NCBI RefSeq assembly: GCF_022899935.1
Contig: NZ_JALJCJ010000007.1
Span: forward strand, 62,001-126,000
Length of the DNA stretch: 64,000 nucleotides
Source: Shinella curvata
GTDB lineage: Bacteria > Pseudomonadota > Alphaproteobacteria > Rhizobiales > Rhizobiaceae
Direction: 5' to 3'
Shown: one piece after another, positions 1 to 9,589 of the stretch
Layout of the letters: each line of letters starts with the position of its first letter
Numbering within the stretch: position 1 is the first letter of the stretch
The notes under the pieces: model-generated
Database searches by the model: none
What the model was told of the DNA's origin: nothing
What the model saw: only the letters and a program-made list of their open reading frames with translations
Made by a program: the position numbers and the translations under genes

Positions 1-1029
1 CCGGGCGCGATGATCGTAGATCGTATCGACAAGATTGATGAAGCGTTTGGTCTCGTTGCGCTTTTCAGCGCCCAACAGCGGCACGTGATCGACGAACAGC
101 GTGTCGTAATGCGCGAGGATTTCCAGATAGTCGGCCGCACCCAGCGGCTTCTCGCAGAGATCGGCGAAGGAGAAGCGCGCGACGCGCGACGCCGCCTGCG
201 GCACCGCGATGCTGCGCCCGCGGAAGGCGATGGTCGCCGGCGCGACGGCCATGCCCGCGGTCTCGCGCCGCCAGGCCGCATCCATCGCCTTATCGGCCTC
301 GTCGCCGAGCGGATGACGGAAGACCGGCAGGCCGCTGTCCCTCTCCATGCGGTAATCCGTCAGCGAATCCAGCGCAACGATCTCGACATACTGCTTGAGC
401 AGATCGACGAAGGGCAGGAAGAGGCCGCGGTTGAGACCGTCCTTGTAGAGATTGTCGGGCTCGACATTCGACGTCGCCACGAGAATGCAGCCGCGCTGGA
501 AGAGTTCGCCAAAGAGCCGCGACAGGATCATCGCATCGGCGATATCGGTTACGGAGAATTCGTCGAAGCAGAGAAGCCGGGCTTCGGCGACAAGACTTTC
601 GGCAACCGGCGGCACGGGATCGGCCTGCTTGGTCTCGCCGGCCTTCAGCTTCTGGCGGTGTTTGTGGATGCGGTCGTGCACATCGGCCATGAATTCATGG
701 AAATGCGCCCGCCGCTTGCGCTTCACCCGCGCCAGTTCGAAGAACATGTCCATCAGCATGGTCTTGCCGCGACCGACACCACCATAGAGATAGAGCCCCT
801 TGGGAGCGCTGACGCTTTCGGGCTTGCGGGAGGCGAAGAGCCAGCCGAGCGCGCTCGATTTGCGCGCCGGGCGCTGGGCATGGAGATCGCCGAGCAGGCG
901 GTCGAAGCGCGCGGCCATGGCCTTCTGCGCCGGATCCGGTTTCAGCTCGCCACTGGCGACAAGGGCCTGCAGCCTATCCGAGACGCCCTTGTCCGGATGC
1001 GTCGCCCCGCTGTCCCAGTTCTTGCCCAT
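1..1029 (-). CDS. zapE: Cell division protein ZapE (AFG1-like ATPase), 3' end missing
   Basis: AAA-type ATPase of the AFG1/ZapE family, which in bacteria is linked to Z-ring function and in mitochondria to turnover of respiratory complexes. The translation starts MGKNWDSGATHPDKG at the ATG ending at 1029 and reads open to the left edge, 343 codons, so the C terminus lies outside the window. It shows a Walker A motif GGVGRGKT near residue 105 and a Walker B-like LLCFDEF near residue 165. A long open frame on the opposite strand is its shadow. It precedes the omp19-like gene and sdh genes on the same strand. Family assignment is firm; the exact cellular role is inferred. Confidence 0.93.
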   Translation of the reverse strand, partial: MGKNWDSGATHPDKGVSDRLQALVASGELKPDPAQKAMAARFDRLLGDLHAQRPARKSSALGWLFASRKPESVSAPKGLYLYGGVGRGKTMLMDMFFELARVKRKRRAHFHEFMADVHDRIHKHRQKLKAGETKQADPVPPVAESLVAEARLLCFDEFSVTDIADAMILSRLFGELFQRGCILVATSNVEPDNLYKDGLNRGLFLPFVDLLKQYVEIVALDSLTDYRMERDSGLPVFRHPLGDEADKAMDAAWRRETAGMAVAPATIAFRGRSIAVPQAASRVARFSFADLCEKPLGAADYLEILAHYDTLFVDHVPLLGAEKRNETKRFINLVDTIYDHRAR

Positions 1030-1064
1030 GGACGGCTTTTATCCGTGTCGTCTGAAAATGCCGA

Positions 1065-1607
1065 TCAACGCGAGAGGCTGACGGGCTGGCCGGAATTGGT
1101 CGTTCCGTTGAACTGTGTGTCGGCCGTCTTGTAGAGACGCGCGATCGCGCTGCCGTTGCGATCCTTCAGCACCACCTGCTTGCCGGCGACTTCCCAGGAG
1201 CCCATCGCCGTCAGCTCGCCCGCGCAACCGCGCGTGCCGCCACGCGAACCGCTGCCGAGATTGGTGAGCGTCAGGAACATGTCGCAGGAGGAAGCGCCGT
1301 TGGCGACCTTCCAGTTGCCGACCATGGCTTCCTTCTTGACTTCGAGACCCGCTGCTGCAGCAGCCGTATCACCGGCAACACCAGTGCCCGTCGCCATCGC
1401 CGTATCGGTGGTGGGCTTTTCCGGGAACTGGCCGGACGTGTCGGTCGTCGGATCCGGCAGTTGGCTCGAAGACACAGTCCCGATCGGCTGCGCCTCCAGC
1501 GGCTGAATGTTCTGCTGCGTATTGACGCTGTCCATCGAGGAAGTCCGCTGGCAACCCGCCAGAGCAAGCGCCATCATCAGTCCGCCTGCTACATGTACAA
1601 CCCGCAT
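1065..1607 (-). CDS. omp19: Outer membrane lipoprotein, Omp19/AprI-Inh protease-inhibitor family
   Basis: A 180-residue lipoprotein. The signal peptide has a lipobox (ALAGC) with the lipidated cysteine at residue 19. A Pro/Thr-rich linker follows, then a C-terminal AprI/Inh-type beta-barrel domain from about residue 90, containing two cysteines (SSCDMF and RGCAGEL). Length, the QFPEKPTTD segment and the ending GQPVSLSR closely resemble Brucella Omp19 as I remember it; Omp19 is reported to inhibit proteases. It is expected at the outer membrane. It lies between sdhB and zapE on the same strand with a gap of about 140 bases to sdhB. The symbol is by similarity only. Confidence 0.8.
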   Translation of the reverse strand: MRVVHVAGGLMMALALAGCQRTSSMDSVNTQQNIQPLEAQPIGTVSSSQLPDPTTDTSGQFPEKPTTDTAMATGTGVAGDTAAAAAGLEVKKEAMVGNWKVANGASSCDMFLTLTNLGSGSRGGTRGCAGELTAMGSWEVAGKQVVLKDRNGSAIARLYKTADTQFNGTTNSGQPVSLSR

Positions 1608-1749
1608 GTCGATACTCCCGATATCTGCCCGATACTGCTGCCCCGCAGCATTTCCGCCGAATTAACGTGAATCGCCCACACGAATCAAGATGAAACGGCC
1701 CGATTGTTCGGGCCGCCTCCTCACGTTTCGTGACTGCCGATTATGTAGG

Positions 1750-2529
1750 TCAGAGACGGCGTTCGACCAGCATCTTCTTGATTTCGCCGATAGCCTTGGC
1801 CGGATTGAGGCCCTTCGGGCAGGCCTGGGCGCAATTCATGATCGTGTGGCAGCGATAGAGACGGAAGGGATCTTCGAGGTCGTCGAGGCGCTCGCCGGTG
1901 GCTTCGTCGCGGCTGTCGATCAACCAGCGATAGGCCTGGAGCAGCACGGCCGGACCGAGATAACGGTCGCCGTTCCACCAGTAGCTCGGACAGGAGGTCG
2001 AGCAGCAGGCGCACAGGATGCACTCGTAGAGGCCATCGAGCTTGAGGCGATCCTCGTGGCTCTGCTTCCATTCCTTGGCCGGCGTCGGCGATACCGTCTT
2101 CAGCCAGGGCTCGATCGAGCGATGCTGGGCGTAGAAGTTGGTGAGGTCGGGAACGAGGTCCTTCACGACGGGCATATGCGGCAGCGGATAGACCTTCACA
2201 GCGCCCTTCACCTCGTCCATGCCCTTGGTGCAGGCGAGCGTGTTGGTGCCATCGATGTTCATGGCGCAGGATCCGCAGATGCCTTCGCGGCAGGAGCGGC
2301 GCAGCGTCAGCGTCGGATCGATCTTGTTCTTGATGTAGAGCAGCGCGTCGAGCACCATCGGGCCGCAATCGTCGACATCGATATAGAACGTGTCGACCGA
2401 CGGGTTTTTCCCGTCATCCGGGTTCCAGCGATAGATGCGGAATTCGCGGGTGTTGGTGGCGCCGGCCGGCTTCGGCCAGACCTTGCCTTCGGTCAGCTGC
2501 GAATTCTTCGGGAGAGCGAGTTCAACCAT
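1750..2529 (-). CDS. sdhB: Succinate dehydrogenase iron-sulfur subunit
   Basis: The 259-residue electron-transfer subunit of respiratory complex II, which passes electrons from the SdhA flavin to ubiquinone. Cysteine clusters for the three Fe-S centres are visible: [10 protein letters not shown] and TNTLAC for the 2Fe-2S centre in the N-terminal half, [12 protein letters not shown] near residue 150, and CAQACPKG near residue 215. The length is normal for the family. It is the last gene of sdhCDAB, 18 bases after sdhA. It sits on the cytoplasmic face of the inner membrane. Confidence 0.98.
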   Translation of the reverse strand: MVELALPKNSQLTEGKVWPKPAGATNTREFRIYRWNPDDGKNPSVDTFYIDVDDCGPMVLDALLYIKNKIDPTLTLRRSCREGICGSCAMNIDGTNTLACTKGMDEVKGAVKVYPLPHMPVVKDLVPDLTNFYAQHRSIEPWLKTVSPTPAKEWKQSHEDRLKLDGLYECILCACCSTSCPSYWWNGDRYLGPAVLLQAYRWLIDSRDEATGERLDDLEDPFRLYRCHTIMNCAQACPKGLNPAKAIGEIKKMLVERRL

Positions 2530-2547
2530 GTCCTGTTCTCCTCGATA

Positions 2548-4389
2548 TCAGTAGACACGCGCCTTGGGCGCGATCTTCTGGGGATCGATCCCGTCGGCGA
2601 TGAGGTCGGTATGCACGGGGCGATAGTCGAGCTTGACATCGCCCGCCTCGTTCACCCAGGCGAGCGTGTGCTTGCGCCAGTTGACGTCGTCGCGGCCGGC
2701 GAAGGGGCCGTCGACATAGTCTTCGCGGGCATGCGAGCCGCGGCTTTCCTTGCGAGCCTCGGCGCCGTAGACGGTCGTAATGGCGTTGGCCATCAGGTTT
2801 TCCAGCTCCAGCGTCTCGACGAGGTCTGAGTTCCAGACCATCGAGCGGTCGGTGACCTTGATGTCCGGCAGTTCCTTCCAGATCGCGGTCATGCGGCGGC
2901 AGCCGCTTTCCAGCGATTCCTGGGTGCGGAACACCGCCGCGTCGTCCTGCATGGTGCGCTGCATCTTGTCGCGCAGGATCGCCGTCGGCGTGCCGCCATT
3001 GGCGTTCCGGAGGCGATCGAAACGGTCCATGATCTTGTCGCAGGCGGCGATATCGAGCGCCGGGATCGGGCCGGCACGATCGATGACCTGGCCGGCGCGG
3101 ATGGCGGCGGCGCGGCCGAAGACCACGAGGTCGATCAGCGAGTTGGAACCAAGGCGGTTTGCGCCGTGCACCGACGCGCAGCCGGCTTCACCCACGGCCA
3201 TCAGGCCGGGCGCGATGCGCTCCGGGTTCTGGCTGTCGGCGTTCAGCACTTCACCCCAATAGTTGGTCGGCACGCCGCCCATATTGTAGTGCACGGTCGG
3301 CAGAACCGGGATCGGCTCGCGCGTCACGTCAACGCCGGCGAAGATCTTGGCGCTCTCGGAAATGCCCGGCAGGCGCTCGTGCAGGACGGCCGGATCGAGA
3401 TGGTCGAGATGCAGGAAGATGTGGTCCTTGTTCTTGCCGACGCCGCGGCCTTCGCGGATTTCCATCGTCATGCAGCGCGAGACGACGTCGCGCGAGGCGA
3501 GATCCTTGGCCGACGGTGCATAACGCTCCATGAAGCGCTCACCCTCGGAATTGACGAGATAACCGCCTTCACCGCGGGCACCCTCGGTGATGAGGCAGCC
3601 GGCGCCGTAGATGCCGGTCGGGTGGAACTGCACGAATTCCATGTCCTGCAGCGGCAGGCCGGCGCGGGCGATCATGCCGCCACCGTCACCCGTGCAGGTA
3701 TGCGCCGAGGTGGCGGAGAAATAGGCGCGGCCGTAGCCGCCGGTCGCCAGAACCACCATCTTGGCGGCGAAGCGATGGATCGTGCCGTCATCGAGGTTCC
3801 AGGCGACGACACCGGTGCAGCGGCCATCGGCCGACATGATCAGGTCGAGCGCGAAATACTCGATGAAGAATTCGGCATTGTTGCGCAGCGACTGGCCATA
3901 GAGCGTGTGCAGGATGGCGTGACCGGTACGGTCGGCGGCAGCGCAGGTGCGCTGGACCGGCGGACCCTCGCCGAAATTCTGCATGTGGCCGCCGAACGGG
4001 CGCTGGTAGATCTTGCCTTCGGCATTGCGCGAGAAGGGCACGCCGTAGTGTTCCAGCTCATAAACCGCCTTCGGCGCTTCCATGGCGAGATACTGCATGG
4101 CGTCGACGTCGCCGAGCCAGTCGGAACCCTTGACGGTGTCGTAGAGGTGCCACTGCCAGCTATCCGGCGTCATGTTCTGCAGCGAGGCCGCGATGCCACC
4201 CTGGGCGGCGACGGTGTGCGAACGCGTCGGGAAGACTTTGGTGATGCAGGCCGTCTTGAGGCCCTGCTCGGCCATGCCGAGTGTCGCGCGCAGACCCGCG
4301 CCGCCGGCGCCGACGACGATCACGTCGAAGGAATGATCTACATAGGTATAGGCTTTGCCGTTGGCCGCCGGGGAGGAGATCGCTGCCAT
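2548..4389 (-). CDS. sdhA: Succinate dehydrogenase flavoprotein subunit
   Basis: The 613-residue catalytic subunit that oxidises succinate to fumarate with covalently bound FAD. The N-terminal Rossmann motif [11 protein letters not shown] is followed by [10 protein letters not shown], which carries the histidine that binds FAD covalently. Substrate-site sequences such as EFVQFHPTG and the C-terminal capping regions are present, and the length is typical. It is preceded closely by sdhD and followed by sdhB. The long open frame on the opposite strand (3166-4872) is a codon-bias shadow. Confidence 0.98.
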   Translation of the reverse strand: MAAISSPAANGKAYTYVDHSFDVIVVGAGGAGLRATLGMAEQGLKTACITKVFPTRSHTVAAQGGIAASLQNMTPDSWQWHLYDTVKGSDWLGDVDAMQYLAMEAPKAVYELEHYGVPFSRNAEGKIYQRPFGGHMQNFGEGPPVQRTCAAADRTGHAILHTLYGQSLRNNAEFFIEYFALDLIMSADGRCTGVVAWNLDDGTIHRFAAKMVVLATGGYGRAYFSATSAHTCTGDGGGMIARAGLPLQDMEFVQFHPTGIYGAGCLITEGARGEGGYLVNSEGERFMERYAPSAKDLASRDVVSRCMTMEIREGRGVGKNKDHIFLHLDHLDPAVLHERLPGISESAKIFAGVDVTREPIPVLPTVHYNMGGVPTNYWGEVLNADSQNPERIAPGLMAVGEAGCASVHGANRLGSNSLIDLVVFGRAAAIRAGQVIDRAGPIPALDIAACDKIMDRFDRLRNANGGTPTAILRDKMQRTMQDDAAVFRTQESLESGCRRMTAIWKELPDIKVTDRSMVWNSDLVETLELENLMANAITTVYGAEARKESRGSHAREDYVDGPFAGRDDVNWRKHTLAWVNEAGDVKLDYRPVHTDLIADGIDPQKIAPKARVY

Positions 4390-4395
4390 GGTGAA

Positions 4396-4776
4396 TTATC
4401 CTGCGAAAGCGATTTTGAGGACGGCGAAAAGACAGAGACCGCCGACCAGGATCGCGAAGAACGTGTTGAGCATGAGGAGGCCGATCTTTACGCCTTCCGC
4501 ATGCACGTAGTCCTCGATGATGACCTGCATGCCGAGCTTCATGTGAATGAGGCCGGAGATAACGACGAGGCCCATCAGGACGGCGACGATCGGGTTCGAA
4601 AGGGCGGCCGTCACTTCCGCGTAGGAAGCGCCGCTGTAGCAGATGAGAAAGCCGACGAAGAACAGCATCAGCGGAACGTTGGCGACGGCCGTCAGGCGCT
4701 GGCGCCAGAAATGCTCCGTGCCGTCCTTTGCCGAGCCGAGACCACGAACCTTGCCGAGGGGAGTGCGCATGTCCAT
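4396..4776 (-). CDS. sdhD: Succinate dehydrogenase membrane anchor subunit
   Basis: A 126-residue integral membrane anchor of complex II with three predicted transmembrane segments. A conserved histidine-containing stretch, [17 protein letters not shown], is where SdhD anchors contribute to heme b and quinone binding. It lies 10 bases after sdhC and 6 bases before sdhA in the same operon. SdhD is poorly conserved between groups, so the assignment rests on size, topology, this motif and position. Confidence 0.93.
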   Translation of the reverse strand: MDMRTPLGKVRGLGSAKDGTEHFWRQRLTAVANVPLMLFFVGFLICYSGASYAEVTAALSNPIVAVLMGLVVISGLIHMKLGMQVIIEDYVHAEGVKIGLLMLNTFFAILVGGLCLFAVLKIAFAG

Positions 4777-4786
4777 GGATGTTTCC

Positions 4787-5179
4787 TCAGCGGACCAGAT
4801 AGCCGACGATCCAGATCAGCACCGTCAGGGCGACGGAGACGATCGGGGTCACGATGGCGAGTTTGGTGTTGAAGTGCTTTTCGTAACCGCGGCCCATGTC
4901 CCACATGAAGTGGCGCAGCCCGCCGAGCATATGGTGCATCAGCGCCCAGGTGTAGCCGAAGAGCACGAGACGGCCGATCAGCGTACCGAAGAGCCAGCTG
5001 GCCCACTCGAAGGACGCCTCGCCCGAAGCGGCGGCGATCAGCCAGAAGGCAACGAGCACCGTACCGAAATACAGCGCCGCGCCGGTGATGCGGTGCACGA
5101 TGGACATGACCATCGTCGGGATCGGTTTATAGACTTGGAGATGCGGCGAGAGCGGCCGGCTTCGAGTGACATTCGCCAT
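4787..5179 (-). CDS. sdhC: Succinate dehydrogenase cytochrome b556 subunit
   Basis: A 130-residue membrane anchor and heme-binding subunit of complex II. The motifs [20 protein letters not shown] and [13 protein letters not shown] are the SdhC signature, the last two carrying heme and quinone site residues. I chose the start at [11 protein letters not shown] because a GAGG ribosome-binding sequence sits just upstream and the family begins here. An in-frame extension of 30 codons to 5269 exists but is cysteine-rich and unlike the family. It is the first gene of the operon; the upstream region contains several TGCA palindromes. Confidence 0.95.
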   Translation of the reverse strand: MANVTRSRPLSPHLQVYKPIPTMVMSIVHRITGAALYFGTVLVAFWLIAAASGEASFEWASWLFGTLIGRLVLFGYTWALMHHMLGGLRHFMWDMGRGYEKHFNTKLAIVTPIVSVALTVLIWIVGYLVR

Positions 5180-5479
5180 CTGAACCTCACGGAACCCCGG
5201 AGAGCCAAAAACTGGACAAATTTTCTCCGGAATTGCAGTATGTTGTGCACAATGCAGTGATTGCGACACTTACTCACCAGAAAGCGGAACCACAAGCCTC
5301 ATTGCAGTGCAAAATGAATTTAATCGATTAAGAAGCGGATGGGAATTGCGCCATTTCGGGACGCTTTTTCCGCATTAACGATATCGGCAAAAATCGCAGG
5401 GAAATCCGTGACTTTCGCCGCACCCTGCCCCATCTTGGCGTTAACGACTTGTTAAGCGTAACCCGGAAGGCAGGACAGA
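5180..5479. other. Intergenic region between sdhC and a secreted-protein gene
   Basis: About 300 bases between divergent genes, so it should hold both promoters. It is more AT-rich than its surroundings. The sdhC-proximal half has a cluster of TGCA-containing palindromes, listed separately. Close to the plus-strand gene it contains CGTTAACG and a TTGTTAAG element, but I cannot assign promoter boxes confidently. No additional gene was seen. Confidence 0.6.
5232..5312. promoter_or_regulatory. Cluster of TGCA-type palindromes upstream of sdhC
   Basis: Two perfect palindromes are visible: TTGTGCACAA at 5243-5252 and TTGCAGTGCAA (odd-centred) at 5302-5312. The octamer ATTGCAGT occurs exactly at 5232-5239 and 5301-5308, and a one-base variant AATGCAGT at 5251-5258. 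They lie 53 to 133 bases upstream of the sdhC start codon, a normal place for a transcription factor. I do not know the cognate regulator. Confidence 0.45.
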
Positions 5480-5944
5480 ATGACTCTGTTTTCAGCGCCC
5501 CATGCGACCAAAGTTCTAGGACTGGCGATCGCACTTGCAACGAGCGGCATGACGGCCGTTCACGCTGGCGGCAACAAGGATGGTTTCGGCTGGTCCGAAT
5601 CCAATATCGAAGGCCGCGTCATTGAACGACGCGATCGCGAGCACCATCACCGCCGCGAAGCCTCGCGGCATCGCGATCGCGAGGACCGTGGTTCGCGCTA
5701 CCACGCCGAGCGCCAACGCGAACAGCGCGGCTGGGGTACGGGCAATTTCTATGGCGGCGCGATCACCGCCTATCGTGACCGCGGCAACGGCACCTATTTC
5801 TACATCGACAACGATGACTATTTCGGCGACGTGATCGACGCACCACGCTACAGCCGCGGCGGGCCAAAGGTCATTCAGGTCATGCCGGGGCAGAATGACT
5901 GCTCGTGGGAAATGGGCGTCTGCGTCATCCGGCCTAATTTCTGA
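5480..5944 (+). CDS. Secreted His/Arg-rich protein of unknown function
   Basis: A 154-residue protein with an N-terminal signal peptide of about 29 residues ending near AVHAGG. The middle, about residues 48-85, is dense in Arg, His, Asp and Glu (for example ERRDREHHHRREASRHRDRE). The C-terminal half is Tyr/Gly/Asp-rich and ends with two cysteines (NDCSWEMGVCVIRPNF) that could form a disulfide. An AGGA sequence precedes the ATG. The histidine-rich stretch could bind metal, but nothing shows this directly. I do not recognise the family. Confidence 0.8.
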   Translation: MTLFSAPHATKVLGLAIALATSGMTAVHAGGNKDGFGWSESNIEGRVIERRDREHHHRREASRHRDREDRGSRYHAERQREQRGWGTGNFYGGAITAYRDRGNGTYFYIDNDDYFGDVIDAPRYSRGGPKVIQVMPGQNDCSWEMGVCVIRPNF

Positions 5945-5971
5945 TCCGGAATTTTTGGACGCAGAGCCGCT

Positions 5972-6634
5972 TCAGGTAGCGGCCTGGACGGTCTTGAACT
6001 GCCAGACCGTAGTCTTCTTGACCTCGCTGTCCTCCAGCGCCCGCGTCACCGGCACCGTATAGGTCGCGAGCGCTTCCATGCGCTCGCGCGGGCAATAGGC
6101 GCGGCCGGGATCGCCGACGAGCACCGTCGCACCCCGCCCCGCCAGCCTTGAGAACCACGGGATCAGGACATCGGCGAAGCCGCGATCGTAGAAAACGTCG
6201 CCGGCCAGCACCACGTCCCAGCCTTCGTCGCGACCGACCATATCCTCGACCGTATAATCCAGCGGCACATCGTTGAGCCCGGCGTTCAGCCGGATCGCCG
6301 TCTCGCTCCAGGGGTCGACATCCGCCGCAAGCACGCCCGATGCGCCGGCCATGCGCGCCGCGATGCCGACGAGGCCGGAACCGCTGGCGAAATCCAGCAC
6401 GAACTTGCCGGCGACGAGCTCCGGATGATCGAGCACATGGCGGGCAAGCCCCTGCCCGCCCGCCCAGGCGAAGGCCCAGAAGGGCGGCGGCAGGCCGATC
6501 TCCTCCAGCTCCTCCTCCGTCTTCAGCCACAGGTCATGCGCCTCGGTGGCGAGTCGCAGTTTGACCTCCGGCACATGCGGCGGTGCGAGCACACCGGTAT
6601 TGTCCCGGATGAAGACTTCGGGGTCGGTTTTCAC
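5972..6634 (-). CDS. Class I SAM-dependent methyltransferase (COG3897-like)
   Basis: A 220-residue Rossmann-fold methyltransferase. Motif I is seen at about residue 80 (VLDFASGSGLVGIAA), with an acidic SAM-ribose site at AADVDPW and a motif IV-like VVLAGDVFYDR near residue 145. The IGLPPPFWAFAWAGGQ stretch before motif I is typical of the group annotated as nicotinamide N-methylase-like or ETFB lysine methyltransferase-like proteins. The substrate is unknown. It is the last gene of the minus-strand run from tsaD and lies about 50 bases after the EVE-domain gene. Confidence 0.85.
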   Translation of the reverse strand: MKTDPEVFIRDNTGVLAPPHVPEVKLRLATEAHDLWLKTEEELEEIGLPPPFWAFAWAGGQGLARHVLDHPELVAGKFVLDFASGSGLVGIAARMAGASGVLAADVDPWSETAIRLNAGLNDVPLDYTVEDMVGRDEGWDVVLAGDVFYDRGFADVLIPWFSRLAGRGATVLVGDPGRAYCPRERMEALATYTVPVTRALEDSEVKKTTVWQFKTVQAAT

Positions 6635-6686
6635 GCCGCCATCACTCCGAAAGGGAAGAGGCCGTTCAGGGCAGGGATGCGAAGCA

Positions 6687-7118
6687 TCAGCGCGGCGGGT
6701 TGTCGAGACCGCCCATGCGGCAGACCTCGATCCACTCCTCCTCGGTCACCGGCTGCACCGAGAGGCGCATGGAGGTGACGAGCGACATGTTGGAGAGCTT
6801 CGGATTGGCCTTGATGTCCTTCAGCGACACGGGCTTGGGCATGTCCCGCACGGCGCGGATATCGACGCAGTCCCAGCGCGGATCCTCGCCGGCCGTCGTG
6901 TCCGGATGCGACAGTGCGCAGACTTCGGTGAAGCCGACGATCTCCAGCCCCTCGTTGGAATGGTAGAAGAAGCCCTTGTCGCCGATCTGCATGGCCCGCA
7001 TGTGGTTGCGCGCGAGATAATTGCGCACGCCGGTCCATTCGGTGCCCGCCTCACCGGCGTCCTTCTGCATCTGCCAGGACCATTTGAAGGGTTCGGACTT
7101 GTAGAGCCAGAATGCCAT
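6687..7118 (-). CDS. EVE domain-containing protein
   Basis: A 143-residue single-domain protein of the EVE (PUA-like, thymocyte nuclear protein 1) family. The family signature is visible as WLYKSEPFKWSW at the N terminus, WTGVRNYLARNHMRAM near residue 30, and GDKGFFYHSN. The family is thought to bind modified bases in nucleic acids and is widespread in proteobacteria. The full-length protein is essentially one domain. It lies 6 bases from the YciI-like gene, suggesting co-transcription with the gpsA group. Confidence 0.9.
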   Translation of the reverse strand: MAFWLYKSEPFKWSWQMQKDAGEAGTEWTGVRNYLARNHMRAMQIGDKGFFYHSNEGLEIVGFTEVCALSHPDTTAGEDPRWDCVDIRAVRDMPKPVSLKDIKANPKLSNMSLVTSMRLSVQPVTEEEWIEVCRMGGLDNPPR

Positions 7119-7124
7119 CAGAGC

Positions 7125-7418
7125 TTACGCCTCCGGATTGTTGAAGACCCAGTTCCAGGCCTTCACATCGACGGAGGCAAACAGGCCGGCCTTGGCATAG
7201 GGATCGTTTTGCGCAATCTGCCGCGCCTCTTCGATCGTCTCGGCCTTGACCACGACGAGGCTGCCGGTCGGCTTGCCATCATCGCCGAGGAAGGGGCCGG
7301 CGAAGGCGAGCTTGCCGCTTGCATTGAGGTCATTGAGATAGGCGACGTGCTCCGGGCGCGTGTCCATGCGCACCTGAAGCGCGTCGGGCTTGTCCTGGCA
7401 GAGGAAGGCGAAAAGCAT
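7125..7418 (-). CDS. YciI-like protein
   Basis: A 97-residue protein of the YCII superfamily (dimeric alpha-beta barrel related to muconolactone isomerase). The start MLFAFLCQDKPDAL is supported by an AAAGGA ribosome-binding sequence just upstream. The family's conserved His and Asp are plausible in RPEHVAYLND, and the GPFLGDDGKPTGS loop is typical. Its function in the cell is not established. It lies between gpsA (20-base gap) and the EVE gene (6-base gap). Confidence 0.88.
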   Translation of the reverse strand: MLFAFLCQDKPDALQVRMDTRPEHVAYLNDLNASGKLAFAGPFLGDDGKPTGSLVVVKAETIEEARQIAQNDPYAKAGLFASVDVKAWNWVFNNPEA

Positions 7419-7438
7419 GGAAGCGGTCCTTTCGATTA

Positions 7439-8425
7439 TCATTCCTGGGTGATCGGGCGCGTCATCAGCTGCCCGATGGCGGTTTTCACGTCGAGCGTGC
7501 CATCGATGATCCGGGCGACCGCGTCGGTGATCGGCATGTCGATGCCTTTTTCCGCCGCCACGCCGGAGGCAACGGAGGCGGCAAAGGCGCCTTCCACGAG
7601 ATCGCCCGACCAACCGGCGGCCGTACCGTTGCGGCCGAGCGCGATGCCGAAGCGCAGGTTGCGCGACTGGTGGCTGGTGCCGGTCAGGACAAGGTCGCCG
7701 AGGCCGGAAAGGCCTGTCACCGTGATCCCCTCGCCGCCATGCGCCTCGACGAAGCGCGACAGTTCGGCAAGCCCGCGCGAAATCAGTGCCGCCCGCGCCG
7801 AATCGCCAAGCTGCGCACCCTCGATGATGCCGCAGGCGATCGCCAGAACGTTCTTCAGGGCGCCGCCGAGCTGCACGCCGATGCGGTCCGTCGAGGGATA
7901 AAGCCGGAAGGTCGGCCCGGAGAGCGCCTGCGCGAGCGCCGCACCGATCTCGGCGGACCGCGCCGCAACGACCATCGCCGTCGGCAGACCTTTCGCGATA
8001 TCGGCGGCAAAGCCGGGGCCTGACAGTACGGCAACCTCGCGGCCAGGCAGCTCCTCTTCCAGCACCTCGGTCAGCAGACGGCCGGTGCCCTTTTCCATGC
8101 CCTTGGCGCAAATGACCACCGCCGTGCCCGGCGCCAGAAGCGGCGCGAGCTGGCGCGCGGCGTCCCGCTGTGCCTGCGAAGGCATGGCAAACAGCACGAT
8201 GCCCGCCCCGCGAATGCATTCCACATCGGCACTGAAGGCGAGCGTTACCGGCAGACCGATGCCCGGCAGCGCCTTTTCGTTGCGCCGCGTCGTGCGCATC
8301 GCCTCGACGGCTGCCGCATCGCGGCCGATCAGCGTGACGTCGCCACCGCTGGCCGCCGCCACGCTTGCCAGCGCCGTGCCGAAGGCACCCGCGCCCACCA
8401 CGGCGATGCGCTTCGAGACCGTCAT
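7439..8425 (-). CDS. gpsA: Glycerol-3-phosphate dehydrogenase [NAD(P)+]
   Basis: A 328-residue cytoplasmic enzyme reducing dihydroxyacetone phosphate to sn-glycerol-3-phosphate for phospholipid synthesis. The N-terminal dinucleotide-binding motif is [12 protein letters not shown]. The catalytic-lysine region of the family appears as [14 protein letters not shown] near residue 185, and the substrate loop as [12 protein letters not shown]. Its start overlaps the tsaD stop by 4 bases, so the two are translationally linked. Confidence 0.97.
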   Translation of the reverse strand: MTVSKRIAVVGAGAFGTALASVAAASGGDVTLIGRDAAAVEAMRTTRRNEKALPGIGLPVTLAFSADVECIRGAGIVLFAMPSQAQRDAARQLAPLLAPGTAVVICAKGMEKGTGRLLTEVLEEELPGREVAVLSGPGFAADIAKGLPTAMVVAARSAEIGAALAQALSGPTFRLYPSTDRIGVQLGGALKNVLAIACGIIEGAQLGDSARAALISRGLAELSRFVEAHGGEGITVTGLSGLGDLVLTGTSHQSRNLRFGIALGRNGTAAGWSGDLVEGAFAASVASGVAAEKGIDMPITDAVARIIDGTLDVKTAIGQLMTRPITQE

Positions 8426-9516
8426 GCCTTGGCTCCCCGCTTGCCGGATCCGAGTAGGGTCGCCGCTTGTTTGTCGAGCGGCCAGCGCGAGCGTGGCGCC
8501 ACCGCGAGATCGTCAGGCGCAAGGCCGGCCGCCATGCGCTCCAGCCCGGCCCAGGCGATCATCGCGGCATTATCGGTGCAGAGTGCGAGCGGCGGGGCGA
8601 TGAAATGGAAGCGGTTCTTGTCGCACAGCGCCTGCAGCGTCGCACGCAGTTCCGCATTCGCCGCGACACCGCCGGCAACGACCAGCGCGGGCGTCGCCAC
8701 TTCGGGATAGAGCGCGCGGAACCGTTCCAGCCCGCGGCCGATGCGGTCCTTCAGCGTGCGCGAGACGGCGCGCTGGAAGGAGGCGCAGATATCGGCGATA
8801 TCCTTCTCGGTCACCGGCTCGATCGACTGCGCCGCCTGGCGCACGGCCGTCTTGAGACCGGAGAAGGAGAAATCAAGCCGCGCCTCACCGACCAGCGGGC
8901 GCGGGAAGGTGAAGCGCTCGGGGTTGCCCTTCTTCGCCATGCGCTCGACGGCCGGACCGCCCGGATAGGGCAGGCCGAGCAGTTTTGCGGTCTTGTCGAA
9001 GGCTTCGCCGAGCGCATCGTCGATGGTGGTGCCCCAACGCTCGTAGTCATCGACACCGCGGATCAGCACGAGCTGGGTGTGCCCGCCGGACACGAGCAGC
9101 ATCAGATAGGGAAAGGAGAGCCCGTCAGTCAGCCGCGCCGTCAGCGCATGCCCCTCGAGATGGTTGATGGCATAGAGCGGCTTGCCCGTCGCCCGCGCGA
9201 TCGCCTTGCCGGTCATCAGGCCGACAATGAGGCCGCCGATCAGCCCCGGCCCGCTTGTGGCGGCAATGGCATCGACATCCGCGAGCGATTTTCCAGCCCG
9301 CAACAGCGTCTCCGAGATCAGGCTGTCCAGCGCCTCGACATGGGCGCGAGCGGCGATCTCCGGCACCACGCCGCCATAGGCGCTGTGCTCTTCGAGCTGG
9401 CTCAGCACGACCTCGCCGAGAATCTGGCCTTTTCCCGACGCATCGCGCAAGACGACGGCCGCGGCGGTCTCGTCGCAGCTCGTTTCGATGCCGAGAATGG
9501 TCAATTGGGACGACAT
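8422..9516 (-). CDS. tsaD: tRNA N6-adenosine threonylcarbamoyltransferase TsaD
   Basis: A 364-residue ASKHA-fold enzyme that transfers the threonylcarbamoyl group to A37 of ANN-decoding tRNAs (t6A). The sequence shows [11 protein letters not shown] at the N terminus, the metal-binding histidines in [13 protein letters not shown] near residue 115, LVSGGHTQL and [10 protein letters not shown]. It is the first gene of a minus-strand run leading to gpsA and diverges from hemC, an arrangement also found in other rhizobial genomes. Confidence 0.98.
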   Translation of the reverse strand: MSSQLTILGIETSCDETAAAVVLRDASGKGQILGEVVLSQLEEHSAYGGVVPEIAARAHVEALDSLISETLLRAGKSLADVDAIAATSGPGLIGGLIVGLMTGKAIARATGKPLYAINHLEGHALTARLTDGLSFPYLMLLVSGGHTQLVLIRGVDDYERWGTTIDDALGEAFDKTAKLLGLPYPGGPAVERMAKKGNPERFTFPRPLVGEARLDFSFSGLKTAVRQAAQSIEPVTEKDIADICASFQRAVSRTLKDRIGRGLERFRALYPEVATPALVVAGGVAANAELRATLQALCDKNRFHFIAPPLALCTDNAAMIAWAGLERMAAGLAPDDLAVAPRSRWPLDKQAATLLGSGKRGAKA

Positions 9517-9589
9517 GAAGCACTAGGATTGATTGCGATGGGCCGGAAAGCCGGTTACGAGACATCCCGGTAACAATGGATCAAGGCGG

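Noticed and set aside
10-1134. Open frame of 374 codons on the plus strand at the left edge
   Set aside because: The reverse strand encodes zapE with Walker motifs; this is its shadow.
3166-4872. Open frame of 568 codons on the plus strand
   Set aside because: It lies opposite sdhA and sdhD, which have firm family matches. The composition is that of an antisense frame in GC-rich DNA.
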